Made by a program: the position numbers and the translations under genes. Shown here in pieces: positions 27,301 to 53,500 of a stretch of DNA of 64,000 nucleotides. Each line of letters starts with the position of its first letter. Positions within the stretch are counted from its first letter, which is position 1. Origin of the DNA: Eopsaltria australis (lineage: Eukaryota > Chordata > Aves > Passeriformes > Petroicidae); assembly GCA_034509425.1 (NCBI GenBank), contig JAVTVJ010000041.1, positions 124,001 through 188,000 of the forward strand. The letters are read 5' to 3'. The notes under the pieces are model-generated. The model saw only the letters and a program-made list of their open reading frames with translations, made no database searches and was not told the origin of the DNA.

Positions 27301-29317
27301 GTCTGCACCAACAATTGTAATGAAATGTGTGCAGCCTTCCCCACATACTCCAAAATTCCAACTGCCCATTGCCATGCAGCTGCTTTGTGTTTGTATCTCC
27401 AGCTTTGAGCCTCTCTCCTGAGACCCCTTCCATCTTCATGGAAGCAAGTTTAACAGTGATCAGAACTGGAACCGCACCCAACTTAGCAAGTCCACAGTTT
27501 CACTGGTGTTTTCCCTTCTCTCAGAGTTCCACAGATCTTACAACAAACTGCAGCCACCTTTGGGGCAGTTTCCATGGAAATGCTACACAGCCACATGGCT
27601 GCAGTTGTGTATTTCCTGTGGCATATGACACACTGCTCCAGATGGTGCTAATGGCATGGGACCTAAAACACATTTACCTCCCACTGCAAATCTACATCTG
27701 ATTTCCTTTCTGGGGGTATCACATTTTGGTGATACTCTGTGAAGACAAAAGATGAGCTTTTCAAAAAATGTAAGTGCTTAGGTGCTGAAGTCACACTTTA
27801 CCTGAAGCACTGTGGTCTTTCAGAAGTATTTATGTACCTGTGCATTTCTGAAAACGCCACAGAGCTCTTTTCTGTATCTTTAGGCCCCTAACTGCCCTGT
27901 AAAGCTCTGAGTATCTTCTGGAACAAAATCTGCCTTGTTAAAACAAGAAAAAAACCCAAAACATTACTCTAATTTACTCTGAATTTGCAGTTCATGTGCC
28001 ATAGCAGAACCTTAATTCAGGTGGGTCAGTCAGGTGTTTCCATAGTATCAGTTACCCATCATTTCAGTATATACTCTGTTCAGCTGGGAACTAAATTACC
28101 TTGTCTGCAGAGCCTTGCTTGGGGAGTCCAGGGGGAGTGGGATATCACAGATGTCTTCAATATGGTGTTTGCTGAGAGCTTTGGCGACCAACCTGATTGA
28201 AAGGGAACACAGAGAAGGATGCACCACCACAGTATGCGCCATATACACACACATATATATGTACATATACCTTATTTATTCCAAGAGACACATAACAGAA
28301 AATGTGCACCTATTTCCAAGACTGTTCAGTAGCCTAGAGTGTCAGATCAGTTAGTAGAACACAGAACTCTCAGAAAGGCTGTTAATTCAGATCAAATGTT
28401 AGAAAGTGTAAAATTTTAACCCTGTTGAACTTGTACTTTAAAGTAGGATATGACTCAATACCCAGCCCTTTCCACAATTACAGTCTGCACAGTGAGACAG
28501 TAACACTGCCTGTGATACTTTAATAAGATGTTATAACTCACAGAGTCTTTTCTGAAATATAAACTCAATTTTCAAATAGACTGTCAGATTTTTACTCATG
28601 GTATAGAACCTGCTCCCTACACCCACCCAGTGTGTTTCAGAGGCTCTGGATGTTGCTGATCATATTCCCCACCCTTCTGCACACCGATATCTGATCAGCC
28701 CTCCTGCATTCACTAACCATGAGATAGTCTGAAATAAGATTCTAATGGACAGATTTTGTGCTTGTTTCACCCAGCAAAAAACTGGAAACCAATGTTCATA
28801 ACTTCAATTTTTCATACTTAGAAAAAATCCCACTTTCATAGCAGGGTGTAGGACTATTGATTTTATTGTGTCAGAACAGCACACAGCCTCTCCTGTTTGT
28901 TTGATACCAAACAAGGCTCCTCCTTGCCCACCAGCCTCCCTTCTTTCATTTAGCTGAATTCATCTTGCCTGTGTTTCTGTATGTTTACAGCATTAGGAGA
29001 TATCATGCTAATGAAACTTTTTCAAAGTACACCTACCTCTTATTTTATAGGAGGAAGAGAGTATGTGCATGCAGCACTAGTATTAATCCATAACCACCAC
29101 AGAGGAACAGCAGTCCTAGTAACAAGAAGGTATCACATATACCTTAGATAGGGGAAAAAAGAACCAGACTATTTCTGTCTCTGCCCCTGCAGCACTGACT
29201 AACCACTGGGCAGATACTTCAATTTAAGGCAGACTCCCATTAAATTCTTTTCACTATGCATCACTCACCATTGGTGCATTATGAGACAAATAAAAGACAA
29301 GTAAGAGCCCATCAGTG
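24393..29317. other. Gene-free stretch with simple-sequence runs
   Basis: Contains a pyrimidine run near 24580-24604, the CR1 tail near 26630, an A-rich run after it and a CA/TA run near 28240-28270. No coding exon recognised; the 124-aa frame at 27327-27701 matches nothing known to me. Confidence 0.55.
26630..26706 (+). mobile_element. Short CR1 3' tail
   Basis: CCCCCATGGCAGGGGGCTGG followed by AAGTGGATGATCTCTGTGGC and CCCTTCAACCCTAACCATTC matches the last part of a CR1 3' end (consensus around TGGATGATC and CCCTTCCAACC). It is followed by an A-rich run. Strongly 5'-truncated. Confidence 0.75.
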
Positions 29318-29321
29318 AGGA

Positions 29322-29409
<88 letters not shown>

Positions 29410-29428
29410 GAAAGAAAGAAAGAAAAAG
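29318..29428. repeat. (AAAG)n microsatellite
   Basis: About 27 nearly perfect AAAG units, a pure purine tract of about 110 bp with one interruption near 29410. Such tracts are length-polymorphic and can form triplex DNA. The assembled length may not be exact. Confidence 0.97.
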
Positions 29429-30680
29429 GGTTATAATATTTTTACAGAAACATTACAAACTTATTTAAGCTGCTTTATTATTTGTATATAATTAAATATT
29501 ATATTAAAAGAAATCATAACCTCCCTTCCCAAACAGCTCCTCAATCAGCAATTACATTCACCTCCTACCAGAAACATTTGAATAATGTCCCTGAAAGGTC
29601 CTGAGACTAAACCCACCAGATGGGATAGATGGGATATCCTGGGCTTTTGCATGAATTATTTCAATCCATCATCATTTGGAAGACTCATATCTGCTGTAAT
29701 ATTGGAAAGCTTAATTTGATTTCCATTTACAAAGTAGGGCTTTGATGGATGCTGTAAAACAAAGGATAACAATCTAGCTACTATATCTTTATCTCCTCTG
29801 CGTTTTTGTTGACAGCACAGAACCAAGGGCTCAGACTCATGACCTACAAGAGTTTAACCACTGTGCCAGCTGTGACAACAGAGAAACCAGCCCACAGCAT
29901 CCAGCAAGAGCAGCTGCAGTGAATCTCCTGCAATCCCCCCAATAACATTTTAGGCCACTACAGCAACTACTGCCTATGAATCAGCACCCTAAATAATTTT
30001 TAGTCAAAATTAATGCATTGAATGGGTTGATACAAAAATAATCACATGAACACACTGAGTTGATAGAGACTCTGCAAATCAATTTCATGATCACCCTAGC
30101 ATTGTCTTAAACCATTTCATTTCTAGTGCTATTTCCTTATTCATTTCCTCAAAAGTCTGTTTCTGGCTCAAGTCTGGAAGGGAAACAAGTCTGAACACTG
30201 GGAAATGGTGTGTTGATGTTATATGTTTCACAAGAAATTACATTCAGCCCAGGAAATTTCTCTTTAGATTAGGTGTGAACAGCTGATAAACACACAGGCC
30301 AAGAGAATAAAAATTTGGTTAAAAGTTAAAATATGGCAAGTCCTGTTTTCCTAATGTAGAGAATCCTTGGATAGCTACAAATGTGACAGAAAACATTAAT
30401 TTATTCCCAGTGAATGCCAAATATTACTATTTTAATGCCCCTTCACTTCACAATGTCAAGAATGCCCTTATCCATATTCTTGGTGTTCTGCCAGTAGATC
30501 TGGCAAAAGACTCTGATGTGCCTCTTTTAATTCAAGGCCCTCTGCTGTGAAGATCTCCCACACAAAGTATTTATAAACCACAATGTACCTCCTCCTTCTT
30601 CTCACAGAAAATATTCCCAGACATTCACGCTCTGCCTTTTAGATATTCGCAATTTCCTTTTCTGCAAAACGCACCATGTT
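29429..30680. other. Gene-free AT-rich stretch
   Basis: Unique-looking sequence between the AAAG tract and the minisatellite. Nothing recognised. Confidence 0.55.
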
Positions 30681-30926
30681 TGGATTCAGGTGGCAGAAAT
30701 GCTCCTCACAGAGCGGAGTCCCACACTGAGCAGTTTCAGAATCGTTCAGAGCTGTTTGCTCTGGATTCAGGTTGCAGAAATGCTCCTCGCAGAAATGCTC
30801 CTCACAGAAAGGAGTCCCAGTCTGAGCGGTTTCAGAATCGTTCAGAGCTGTTTGCTCTGTTTGGATTCAGGTTGCAGAAATTCTCACAGAAAGGAGGTTT
30901 CAGAATCGCTCAGAGTTGTTTGCTCC
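30681..30926. repeat. Minisatellite of about 80-100 bp units
   Basis: Three tandem, imperfect units begin with GGATTCAGGTTGCAGAAA near 30681, 30762 and 30862 and share GAATCGTTCAGAGCTGTTTG. The middle unit has an internal duplication of AGAAATGCTCCTC; the last has a deletion. Two frames stay open across it, but composition and repetition argue for non-coding satellite DNA. It lies about 320 bp from the CpG-rich island. Confidence 0.85.
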
Positions 30927-31249
30927 CAGGTCACTGCCCCAGTGCAAGGGCGGCTCCTGCCTCTGCCTCTGGCTCTGCTTTGCCCCTCACCGAGTGCTCA
31001 GCAGCCAGCTCTGCCCTCATGCTCTGAGGGCAATGCCTTGTCTGATTTTTAATGCAATACCTCAGAATCTCGCAATTTATCTTTTTTATTTATTTGTTAG
31101 GATATAATTTTTCCTGCACCGATATATTAACTCCTGGCAATCAGACCTGTTCAAACAGCACACTTCTGGCCGCAGTTCTGAGTTCAAGGAACTCATTTCA
31201 AAGGTAAATATATTACCATCAATTCCATTTGCCTATCAAACATAAACTC

Positions 31250-31510
31250 AGCAGACCAGAGGACGGCCCCTGAGCCGAGAAGCAAACGGAGCGTCGCAGA
31301 CAGCAGGAAGGACACCAATAAACACCAGGATGACAAGATCCGAGCGAGGCTGTGCCCTGAGGCGGGGCCGGAGCGCACCCGGGCCGTGCCCATCGCTCGC
31401 CCGGGCCGGCGGCGCCACCTCCTGTCCCCTCCTGTCCCCTCCTGTCCCCTCCTGCCACCGCGGGGACAGCGCCGGGACCAGCCCGGCCCGGGACATCCGC
31501 ACAGCCCCAG
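31250..31510. other. Isolated CpG-rich island at the 3' side of N4BP1
   Basis: About 260 bp dense in CpG inside AT-rich DNA, including CGAGCGAGG, GCGGGGCCGGAGCGC and CCGGGCCGGCGGCGCC. It contains a 10-bp tandem repeat (CCTGTCCCCT, about 3.4 copies, 31421-31455). No known coding exon is recognised on either strand. It may be the promoter of an unannotated or non-coding transcript, or a GC-rich repeat. Confidence 0.6.
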
Positions 31511-31529
31511 CACATTGAACAACTGAACC

Positions 31530-34500
31530 GCCCGCTTTGTTCAGCAAAGTTTTATCTTAAAATTAACAATACTAAGACTCAATACGTTGAATATCGCATG
31601 CTCATTCAACAGCCAGGGAGAAAAATTATACTTGACTTTGGATTTGAATCACAATTATTCCAATAATTAGTGAAAAATGATAATAAAATAAAACTTAATT
31701 GATATATTTCAGCAGAATTCTGATGTCTTTGGACAGTTGTTTCTGTTTAATTAAAAATATGTAATATTTTAGTTCTCTTATGTACACTTAAAATATCATT
31801 CCTGAAAGAGTTAAAAATACTCAAGTGGAGACTGAAAAGGGGACCCAATTCATTCAAACCCAGTTTCTCCTTAAAAAATACTTCCTTTGAATTAGCCATT
31901 TAAAATTATATGATGCAATCTGACAGAATTTAGCAAGCCACAAGGCAGACAGCAAAAACTTGGGATTGTCGTACACAGCTCAGCAGAGTTTGAACAGTAC
32001 AATGGAACCACATTCTAAACATAAATACATATAATAGAAAGGTAAAAAATGTACAAATCTAAAATCCATCTGTTTTTTTAAAAGTCATTGTCTATACCAT
32101 CTACTTGAGCACTGCAGTATTTCTACTGTGTGCACGGAGTTACATACCAACATATACAAAACTGGTAAATTTACGTATGACATCGAGCACAAACAGTAGC
32201 AGTCAGGGACGCTAGGAATAGTCTGAACATCATGAGTTACACTGTTGTAAGGCACTTAGGTTTCAATTATGTGATAAAAAAGAGAAACTGAACACATCAG
32301 AGAAACACCCACTTATATAACCAGACTCCTCCAAATACCAGACAGCAGATTAGGTCTTGGAATCTGCAAAGTCATTATTATTCTAAACTGTATTTATGAA
32401 AATAACAGGTCTTATACATGAATTATAGTAGAGCTACAACCTTTCCAATAAAACAGAGCCATCCAGAACATAAACCAGGCCCAGATCTAAAAATAGCATT
32501 TAATGCAGCTACAGAGAATTCTAGCAAGAAAGGCATTCATATCAAACACAGCCTGCAAGCTTGCAAAACAGAAGGAAACACAGCCAGTATTAGAAAGACA
32601 CTCTGTGAGTCACTGTTTGTCATGGAACTTTCACAGGCACTCTCTCTCCTGTTCAGAAATGCTCTTCCAAAACACGAGCTACCCTAATATGGCACTGAGA
32701 CAGGAAGGAAAACAGCAGCACTAGCACCGACTACTGGGACTCATCTGAGCTTTGCTTGTTTACAGCTGCAATAAAATTGCTCACATTACATGCTCTTAAA
32801 ATGTAAGAGAAAAAAACTCCTTTCAACAGTAAACAGTTGTATTTGTCACAGAAATCCTGCACTTGGCCTCAAGCCAGGAATCAGTCTCAGGACTTTACCC
32901 CTTTAAAGGGAGGGAGAGGGGAATGCCAGATCATTCACGTAAGGGAAAGTCCCTGTTATTTTCCACTCAAAATGCTGCTTCAAGTCGTGTTTTTGCAGCA
33001 ACCAAAGGTTGTGTAGCACGAGGCCTGCTTCAGAAACAGACTTTGGAGAAAGAAATAAAGAAGAAAAAGAGTACCCAGCCCTTTGCTCCCATGACAGGAC
33101 TTGAGGCTTGAAGCTGAGTTTGGGGGATTCAGGTTAGATCAGGAAAAGGCCCCCAGAGGGTGGCTGGGCACTGAACAGGCTCCTCAGGGCAGTGGGCACA
33201 GCAGAGAAGTGTTTGGACAACACTTTCAGACCCAGGGTGGGAGTGTTGAAGTGTCTTGTGCAGGGCCAGGAGTTGGACTGGATGATCCCTGTGGGTCCCT
33301 TCCAACTCAGCACATTCTATGATCCTGTGCAATAAAGATTACAATATAATTATATCCCCACACCAGCACCTAATAAGTGAAAACAACATATGCAACCAGG
33401 GATATACCTAAGGAAAAGAAGACAAGTTCTTCAAGGAGCATGTTCATACATGCTCACAGGCCCAAGGCAGTGCAAGGGAGCTGGTGATTTATTCTCTTAC
33501 TATTTATTAAAATGATACCAACTGCAGTCAGTGATAAAAGCTTTTGGAACCTGCCTAAGTTTTTATGGGGTTAGAACTTGTAGATTACATAACACTTCAT
33601 AGGTAAGAACTACTTCTTGGCAAATGTGCTGGTTAAAAGGACTCTACCCACCTGAACAGCAAGTTTCCCACACAGTTATACAAAATAAAAAATAATTAAG
33701 ATTTGTCTGTTTGGATGTAGAAACATTAAAAGCCTTCATCTTCACCTGTATTTTTGAGAGGCTGTAATTACTTTTCCTAAAACTTTTTTGTTCTTGCTGC
33801 AATTCTTTATCAGTTTGCTTGTGTTAAGGGAAGAGCAGGACTTTGTCTTCTGTTTCTTACTTCACAAAACATGTGAAAGGACCATGCAAAAAGACAAGTC
33901 TTTCAAAACCCCTAGTTCCTCAGTATATTTCAGCTCTCTTACATTTCAGCAACTGGAGAGAAAGCCATTAATGCTTTAGGCTAAGGCTCAGTACATCAGA
34001 AGCTGAATGTGGGCTCTGGAGCCCATGTTTTCTTTATGGTCCAATTTGATTTTATTCATGTGAACACTTGACACCAGAGACTGGCTAAAAGGAAGGAGTA
34101 ACAGACTTAAGTGTGTACAGAGATACAGACACACAGCAATCTTAACTTTGAAAGTGGTCCTATTGGTCAGCTTTCATAAATTATCTTCCTTTTTTCTCCT
34201 TACTTTTGGGACAGATCCCAGAACAGATCTAAAGGGGTGGAGCTGACTGCAGCTGTAGATCTGCAGAAACAAGCCATTTCTATATAGACAGCATCACATT
34301 CTGTTAACACCACACCATTCACACTCAGAACAGGCAAGGCAAAGACAAGCAGGTGTCAGTGCAACTGCTGAAGATATTAAAACTATTCTGAAAGAATACT
34401 GATGGTCAAGATAACTTCCAATTTAAAAATCACTCTAGGTTTCAATCTTTTAAAGCATTCAAAGCACACAGTCCCGATGAGAGCTGTGCATTTATACTTA

Positions 34501-34978
34501 TCCCTCGAACGACCCCGCACAGCATTTCCAGCCTGAAAGAGCAAATGGATTTTCCTGGATTTTCACGCCCTTGCAGGGGATCCTCACGGGCGCACGGCCG
34601 CCACCTGCTGGCAGCTGCTCCCACTCGCGGCTCTCCAACTGACAAGAATTCTGCCTTCCAGGAAAAGTGATTTTGTAAAAAGTACTAACACATTGCTCAA
34701 AAGGGAGCACTGCCACTGCTTTAATAAGAAATTCAACTGAAGTAGATGTTGGGTTTTTTTTTTTCATAGAAAATATTACTACAAATCTGTAGTAGCAGCA
34801 GTTTTTAATTTACCAAAACCTGACATCTATTAGCAACAGAACATACACAAAAATGTCTTTGTTCATACAAATAAAATTAGGTTTTTAATATTCACAAAGT
34901 AACATAAAAGAGCGATATTTTTCTTCACATTGATAATCGTTAGTCAGAGCAGTTGTGATATAAAAGCTGTGTAAGCAT
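31530..34978 (-). other. N4BP1: Probable N4BP1 3' untranslated region
   Basis: The region follows the stop codon on the minus strand. Candidate poly(A) signals on that strand are AATAAA at 34056-34051, paired AATAAA at 33508-33503 and 33493-33488 with a GT-rich stretch just beyond, and a GATAAA variant at 31556-31551 followed by GT-rich sequence. I recall human N4BP1 as having a 3' UTR of several kb, so the distal end near 31530, just before the CpG-rich island, is plausible. A CR1 tail lies inside. The true end cannot be set from sequence alone. Confidence 0.45.
33125..33330 (+). mobile_element. CR1 LINE 3' fragment in the N4BP1 3' UTR (antisense)
   Basis: Plus-strand text follows the CR1 3' end closely: GAGGGTGGCTGGGCACTGAA, then GTTTGGACAACACTTTCAG, GGAGTTGGACTGGATGATCC and CCCTTCCAACTCAGCACATT, closing at TTCTATGATCCT. 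It is 5'-truncated and fairly well preserved, suggesting a younger copy than the others here. It is antisense to N4BP1. Confidence 0.9.
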
Positions 34979-49632
<14,654 letters not shown>

Positions 49633-49633
<1 letters not shown>

Positions 49634-49656
49634 CAGCGCGGGGCGCGCAATCCCAT
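49633..49656 (-). promoter_or_regulatory. uORF ending in TGATG overlap with the N4BP1 start
   Basis: An upstream ATG at 49656-49654 starts seven codons (MGLRAPR). Its TGA (49635-49633) shares its final A with the N4BP1 ATG, in a different frame. An in-frame ATG at 49731 would extend the same uORF to 32 codons. Such overlaps can allow termination-coupled reinitiation. It matters only if transcripts start upstream of 49656. Confidence 0.55.
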
Positions 49657-49910
49657 CGCAGCGGGAACAGCGGGAGCAACAACACCGGGAACAGCGACAC
49701 CAGGAAACGCCGCACCGACCGCCCGCGTCATCGGCCCGCGACGGCGCCGGGCCGCGCCGCCATAGCTAGCACCAGCGGCCTGGCCCCGCCCCCGCCCGGG
49801 CCTCGCTCCGCCCCCGGCTCGGGCTCGCCCCTCCCCTCCCGCGCCGCTGTGAGGGCGGGGCCGCCCCGCCCGTGAGGGCCCCAGGGCGGGTCAGCCGTGC
49901 TCCCCGTGCC
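49640..49910 (-). promoter_or_regulatory. N4BP1: N4BP1 CpG-island promoter and 5' UTR
   Basis: Very GC- and CpG-rich DNA directly upstream of the start codon, with several GC boxes (CCCCGCCC near 49785-49800, CTCCGCCCCC near 49807, GGGCGGGGCC near 49854, CAGGGCGGGT near 49883) and no TATA box. The island continues through exon 1 to about 49080. This is the usual architecture of a broadly expressed vertebrate promoter; the exact transcription start is not visible. Confidence 0.75.
49728..49763 (-). promoter_or_regulatory. Second uORF, overlapping the first as ATGA
   Basis: ATG at 49763-49761 opens eleven codons (MAARPGAVAGR) and stops at TGA 49730-49728, overlapping the ATG at 49731 as ATGA. 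Its opening MAAR matches the start of N4BP1 itself, though Ala/Arg-rich codons are expected in such GC-rich DNA. Whether it is transcribed is unknown. Confidence 0.4.
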
Positions 49911-49929
49911 CGAGCAAGGCCATCCCGAG

Positions 49930-50275
49930 CTCATGGCACTGCATTGCCCCCAGGCTCTCCTGCAGTATCTCCAGGGACGGACACTGCACACCCTCTCTGG
50001 GCAATCTGTTCCAGTGCGCAGTCACTGCACAGGAAAGAAATTCTTCTTCATGTTCAGGTGGAACTTCCTGTGCATCAGTTTCACCACAGAGCAGAGCCTG
50101 GTCCATCCTCTTGGCACGCCTCATTAGATATTTATACACATTAACGACGTCCCCTCTCAGTCGTCTCTTCTCGAGGCTGAGCAGGCCCGGCTCCCTCAGC
50201 CTTTCCTCGTGAGAGAGATGCTCCAGTCCCTTGATCAGCTGTCACCCTCCGCAGGCTCCGCTGCAGGAACCGCCT
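49930..50275 (-). mobile_element. CR1 LINE fragment upstream of N4BP1
   Basis: Read on the minus strand, it carries the end of CR1 ORF2 (HWNRLPREGVQCPSLEILQ, near 50000). The plus strand shows the matching complement: TTAGATATTTATACACATTA, then CCCCTCTCAGTCGTCTCTTC and GCTCCAGTCCCTTGATCAGC. It is truncated at both ends, in the same orientation as N4BP1 and about 300 bp upstream of the start codon, between GC-rich blocks. Confidence 0.88.
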
Positions 50276-50334
50276 TCTCCAGGAGCGCCCCGTCTCTGGT
50301 GCTGGGAAGCCCGGAAAGGCTCAGAGCCTCCCCG

Positions 50335-50439
50335 CCCCGCCTCCCGGTCGGTGTGTCCCTGCCTCCCGGTCGGTCTGTCCCCGCCTCCCGCTTCTTCTGT
50401 CCCCGTTTCCCGATCGCTCCCCGCCCCTCGGTTCCCCTC
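50335..50439. repeat. GC-rich 22-bp minisatellite upstream of N4BP1
   Basis: About five imperfect tandem copies of a unit near CCCGCCTCCCGGTCGGTCTG with period about 22 bp. The later copies decay (CGCTTCTTCTGT, TTTCCCGATCGCT). Each unit resembles a GC box, so the array could add Sp/KLF-type binding sites to the N4BP1 upstream region. Confidence 0.75.
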
Positions 50440-50539
50440 ATGCCTTTCTGTGTGTGCCGGGAGGATGCGAGCGCTCCCCGCAGCCCTTATCGCCCTTATC
50501 GTCCGGCACAGCTCCCGCCTGCCTGGCAGGGAAAGCTTG

Positions 50540-53500
50540 GTTTATGACACTCTTGATTCAGCCAGGCCTGGTATTGTCTTCTTGGATTTCATTTAAAAAG
50601 AAATGCACACTTTAGCCTTTCTGATGGCAGGGGACAGAAGTGGAGCTCCCATCCCCAGATCTTTAGCTCTGATAGCTCAGAAAATATAGAGAGCACATTT
50701 TTACTTAAAGCCCCCCACTCCCAAACTGTTAAAGAGACGTGAGATAAGATTAGTTATTGAAAAGTATCTCTGGGGCTGCTGTTGACTTTTGAGTGCCTGG
50801 AGGTGACAATACGGACCAGCTGTTTTACAAAGGAGTAAATGTCTCTTTTCATAGCATCCCAGACACAGGTTAGTATCTTCCAAGTTCCACTTGGAACTAT
50901 TTGATTCCAGCTTGTTTTGGCCATCTCTTTAGCATCATTGTGAAGTTAGATTTTAGCAGCTGTTCATTAAATACAGCCTTCAAAGGGAGAACAAATCTTC
51001 TATTGTTGTGCATTTAAATGTACATATTTTGTTTTCATCTACTTGTATGTCACACTAGGAAAGGATTAATACAAAAATATGAAATATCATTTTTATAAAG
51101 CTGCTTGTATTCCTGATTAGAACATTTTAACAAAATGACAGTTTACAGTTCTTAGCCCATAGAAAAATCCTGTTAAAGCTTACATCCAGGTATTACTGTA
51201 TACACTTTCCTATGTGAATTTGAAGTCATTATTTGAGCCAAATGAAATATTTGTCTGTGGCAGTGGTAAAATGGAAAACAATTACATCTGTGTACACAGG
51301 CTGCATTTACACACATACTGCACAGGACAGGGTCTTGACAGGGAGTGTCATATTCAAGAAAGATGCTTCCCTGAAGTACTTTCCTGAAGACAATTTTTTC
51401 CCCTGTTTTTGTTGTTTAGACATTCGCATTTTGTTTTCCCGTTAAATTATATTACAAGGTTCACACATAAGAATGCAATCTAACATTTAGCGAGGCAATT
51501 TCTGAGGTGATTGGTGCCATCCGCTGTTAAAATGCAGCCACTGCAGCCAACGTTGCTTTCAGTTATTATTACTTACAAACGACATTGTAAGCAAGGAATC
51601 TTATAATAAAAATGAAATTACCAGCATTTTGGGACACAAAGTAGCATTAAAAAGCTGAAAGAAAATTGACTTCTACCACATCAATACAGCCTTTTGGAAT
51701 ATCTTGTATAAAAGGAGGTTTACTGACTTCTAAATGGTGTGGGTAATGCTTGGTGCTGTGGATATTTTCTTATCTGTTTTGCCATGCTGTGTGTTATAAA
51801 ACATGGTTTCACTGCTGAATTTATTGTATGTATATAATTCTAGATATATTTTTGCTAAATTTGTATTCAAATGCATTATAAGGGTCTGAGGCTGCTCTCA
51901 GGGAGGTCACTGTGGGTGAGTGGTTGTGGTTCTGTGACCCAGCCTGCTGAGATTAGGCAGTACCTGACATTGTAATATTCAAGACAAACTAAAGCCCTTT
52001 TGAAGTGGAAAAACAATGCTATTGAAAAGGTTTACTAATGATTACATACATGGGACAATTATTAAAACAAGGTGGAATTTTCTTCCTGCATTGTTGTGAT
52101 GCAGACTAGAAAAAATATAGTACTTTTACCCTTTTTTTGTTTTGGAACCACGGCCTCAATTTAATCTTCCTTATACTTAGAAGAAATTTCAAGCCTTTTG
52201 CCACAAGCATAAATGCAGGTGTACAAACCTCAGATGTGAGCTGGTTTGAGAACACTGGAAATTCTCCGACATCTTACAAAAGGCTGCTTACAAAGTGGAT
52301 TTGTCAGGGAAGAATGATTTTGTTTTCCTCCTATGGGCTTTTGCAGGAAAATATCCAAACTGATAGGCTCTGTTTAGTTGAAGGGGAAATTTCACCTTCC
52401 TGGATCTTTGGTTGCATCTTGTAAGTTTATTTTAGAGATGGAAAAGTGCAATGTTTTGCTGGTAGCAGTCGAAGGAATTTGACACACCCAATACCTGGTC
52501 TTACTTTTCTACTTGGCACAGCAGTGGGATATATTAGAGATTTTCCTGATTGTGAGTCATTGCCAAGTTCATTATTTGTATTACTGTTGGGGAAATACTG
52601 TAATGTGTAAATAGATGTGGAGTTTTTTTTCATGTTTCACAATAGCTTGCTTCAGCTGCCTTGTGCAGCTTCTTGCGCTTTATTAGAATTTCTGCAATTG
52701 AAAATTGGTTGTGTGAACGATTTTATGAAACATCCTTGAAACAGGAGCTGTACTGGTTGAAACAACAAGGAAACAAAATTCTCAAACTGTGTTTCAGACC
52801 CGTGTTGGGTAAGTGAGCTATGGAGTCTATGAATGCACTTTACAGATGGTGCTCTGATCCTCAGTGTTATGGTCTTCAGTGGGGTTATTTGCATGCATAA
52901 ATTTAAATATTTATTTGATTGTTTGCAGGATGTGGACTTAAAATACTAAGGTATAGGAAGTATCCTGCATGGATATGAAAAACAAAACCTTAATTTGCAG
53001 TTATAACACGAATAGTAACATATTCTAAGAGTGATACTTCAAGTAAATTCTTTGTATACCAGAAGGAAATATATAGAAATAATGTGACTAGAGCTCTCAA
53101 GTTTTGTGTGTAATATAGTCCTAAAACTTAAGTCAAAGTCAAATTCTCATTAGGAAATTTTGGTATATTTTTAGGGTAATTTATTTGTTGTTGTTTTTAT
53201 TGTTTACAGAACTACAGAGAAAAAAGCCAAAAATGGTTTGAAATGAAATGATTTTAAATGCTTTACAGAGACAAACTTCTACATCTTGCTCAAGTCCCCA
53301 GTTATGTTGTGACAGACATTTGAAGCCCTAGTGACCAAGAAGGTGATTAAGAGGGTTTCCCTTTTGGAGAATTTGTTGTAATGCTGCCATCTGAATGAAC
53401 CTATAGATCATCAACTTTAGTATCAAGAGGCAAACTTTTTGAAAATTATCCAAGGTATATGTTCTGTAATTAGTAGTTTCTATAACAGAAACTTATTCTG

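Noticed and set aside
30680..31052. Overlapping 115- and 120-aa frames
   Set aside because: They run through a tandem minisatellite whose units keep frames open; no protein family resemblance.
31193..31547. Three overlapping minus-strand frames of about 100 aa
   Set aside because: They arise from the CpG-rich island and its 10-bp repeat, and the three frames compete with no motif in any.
50335..50439. Repeat array considered as CRISPR-like
   Set aside because: Units are contiguous without unique spacers and the genome is eukaryotic.
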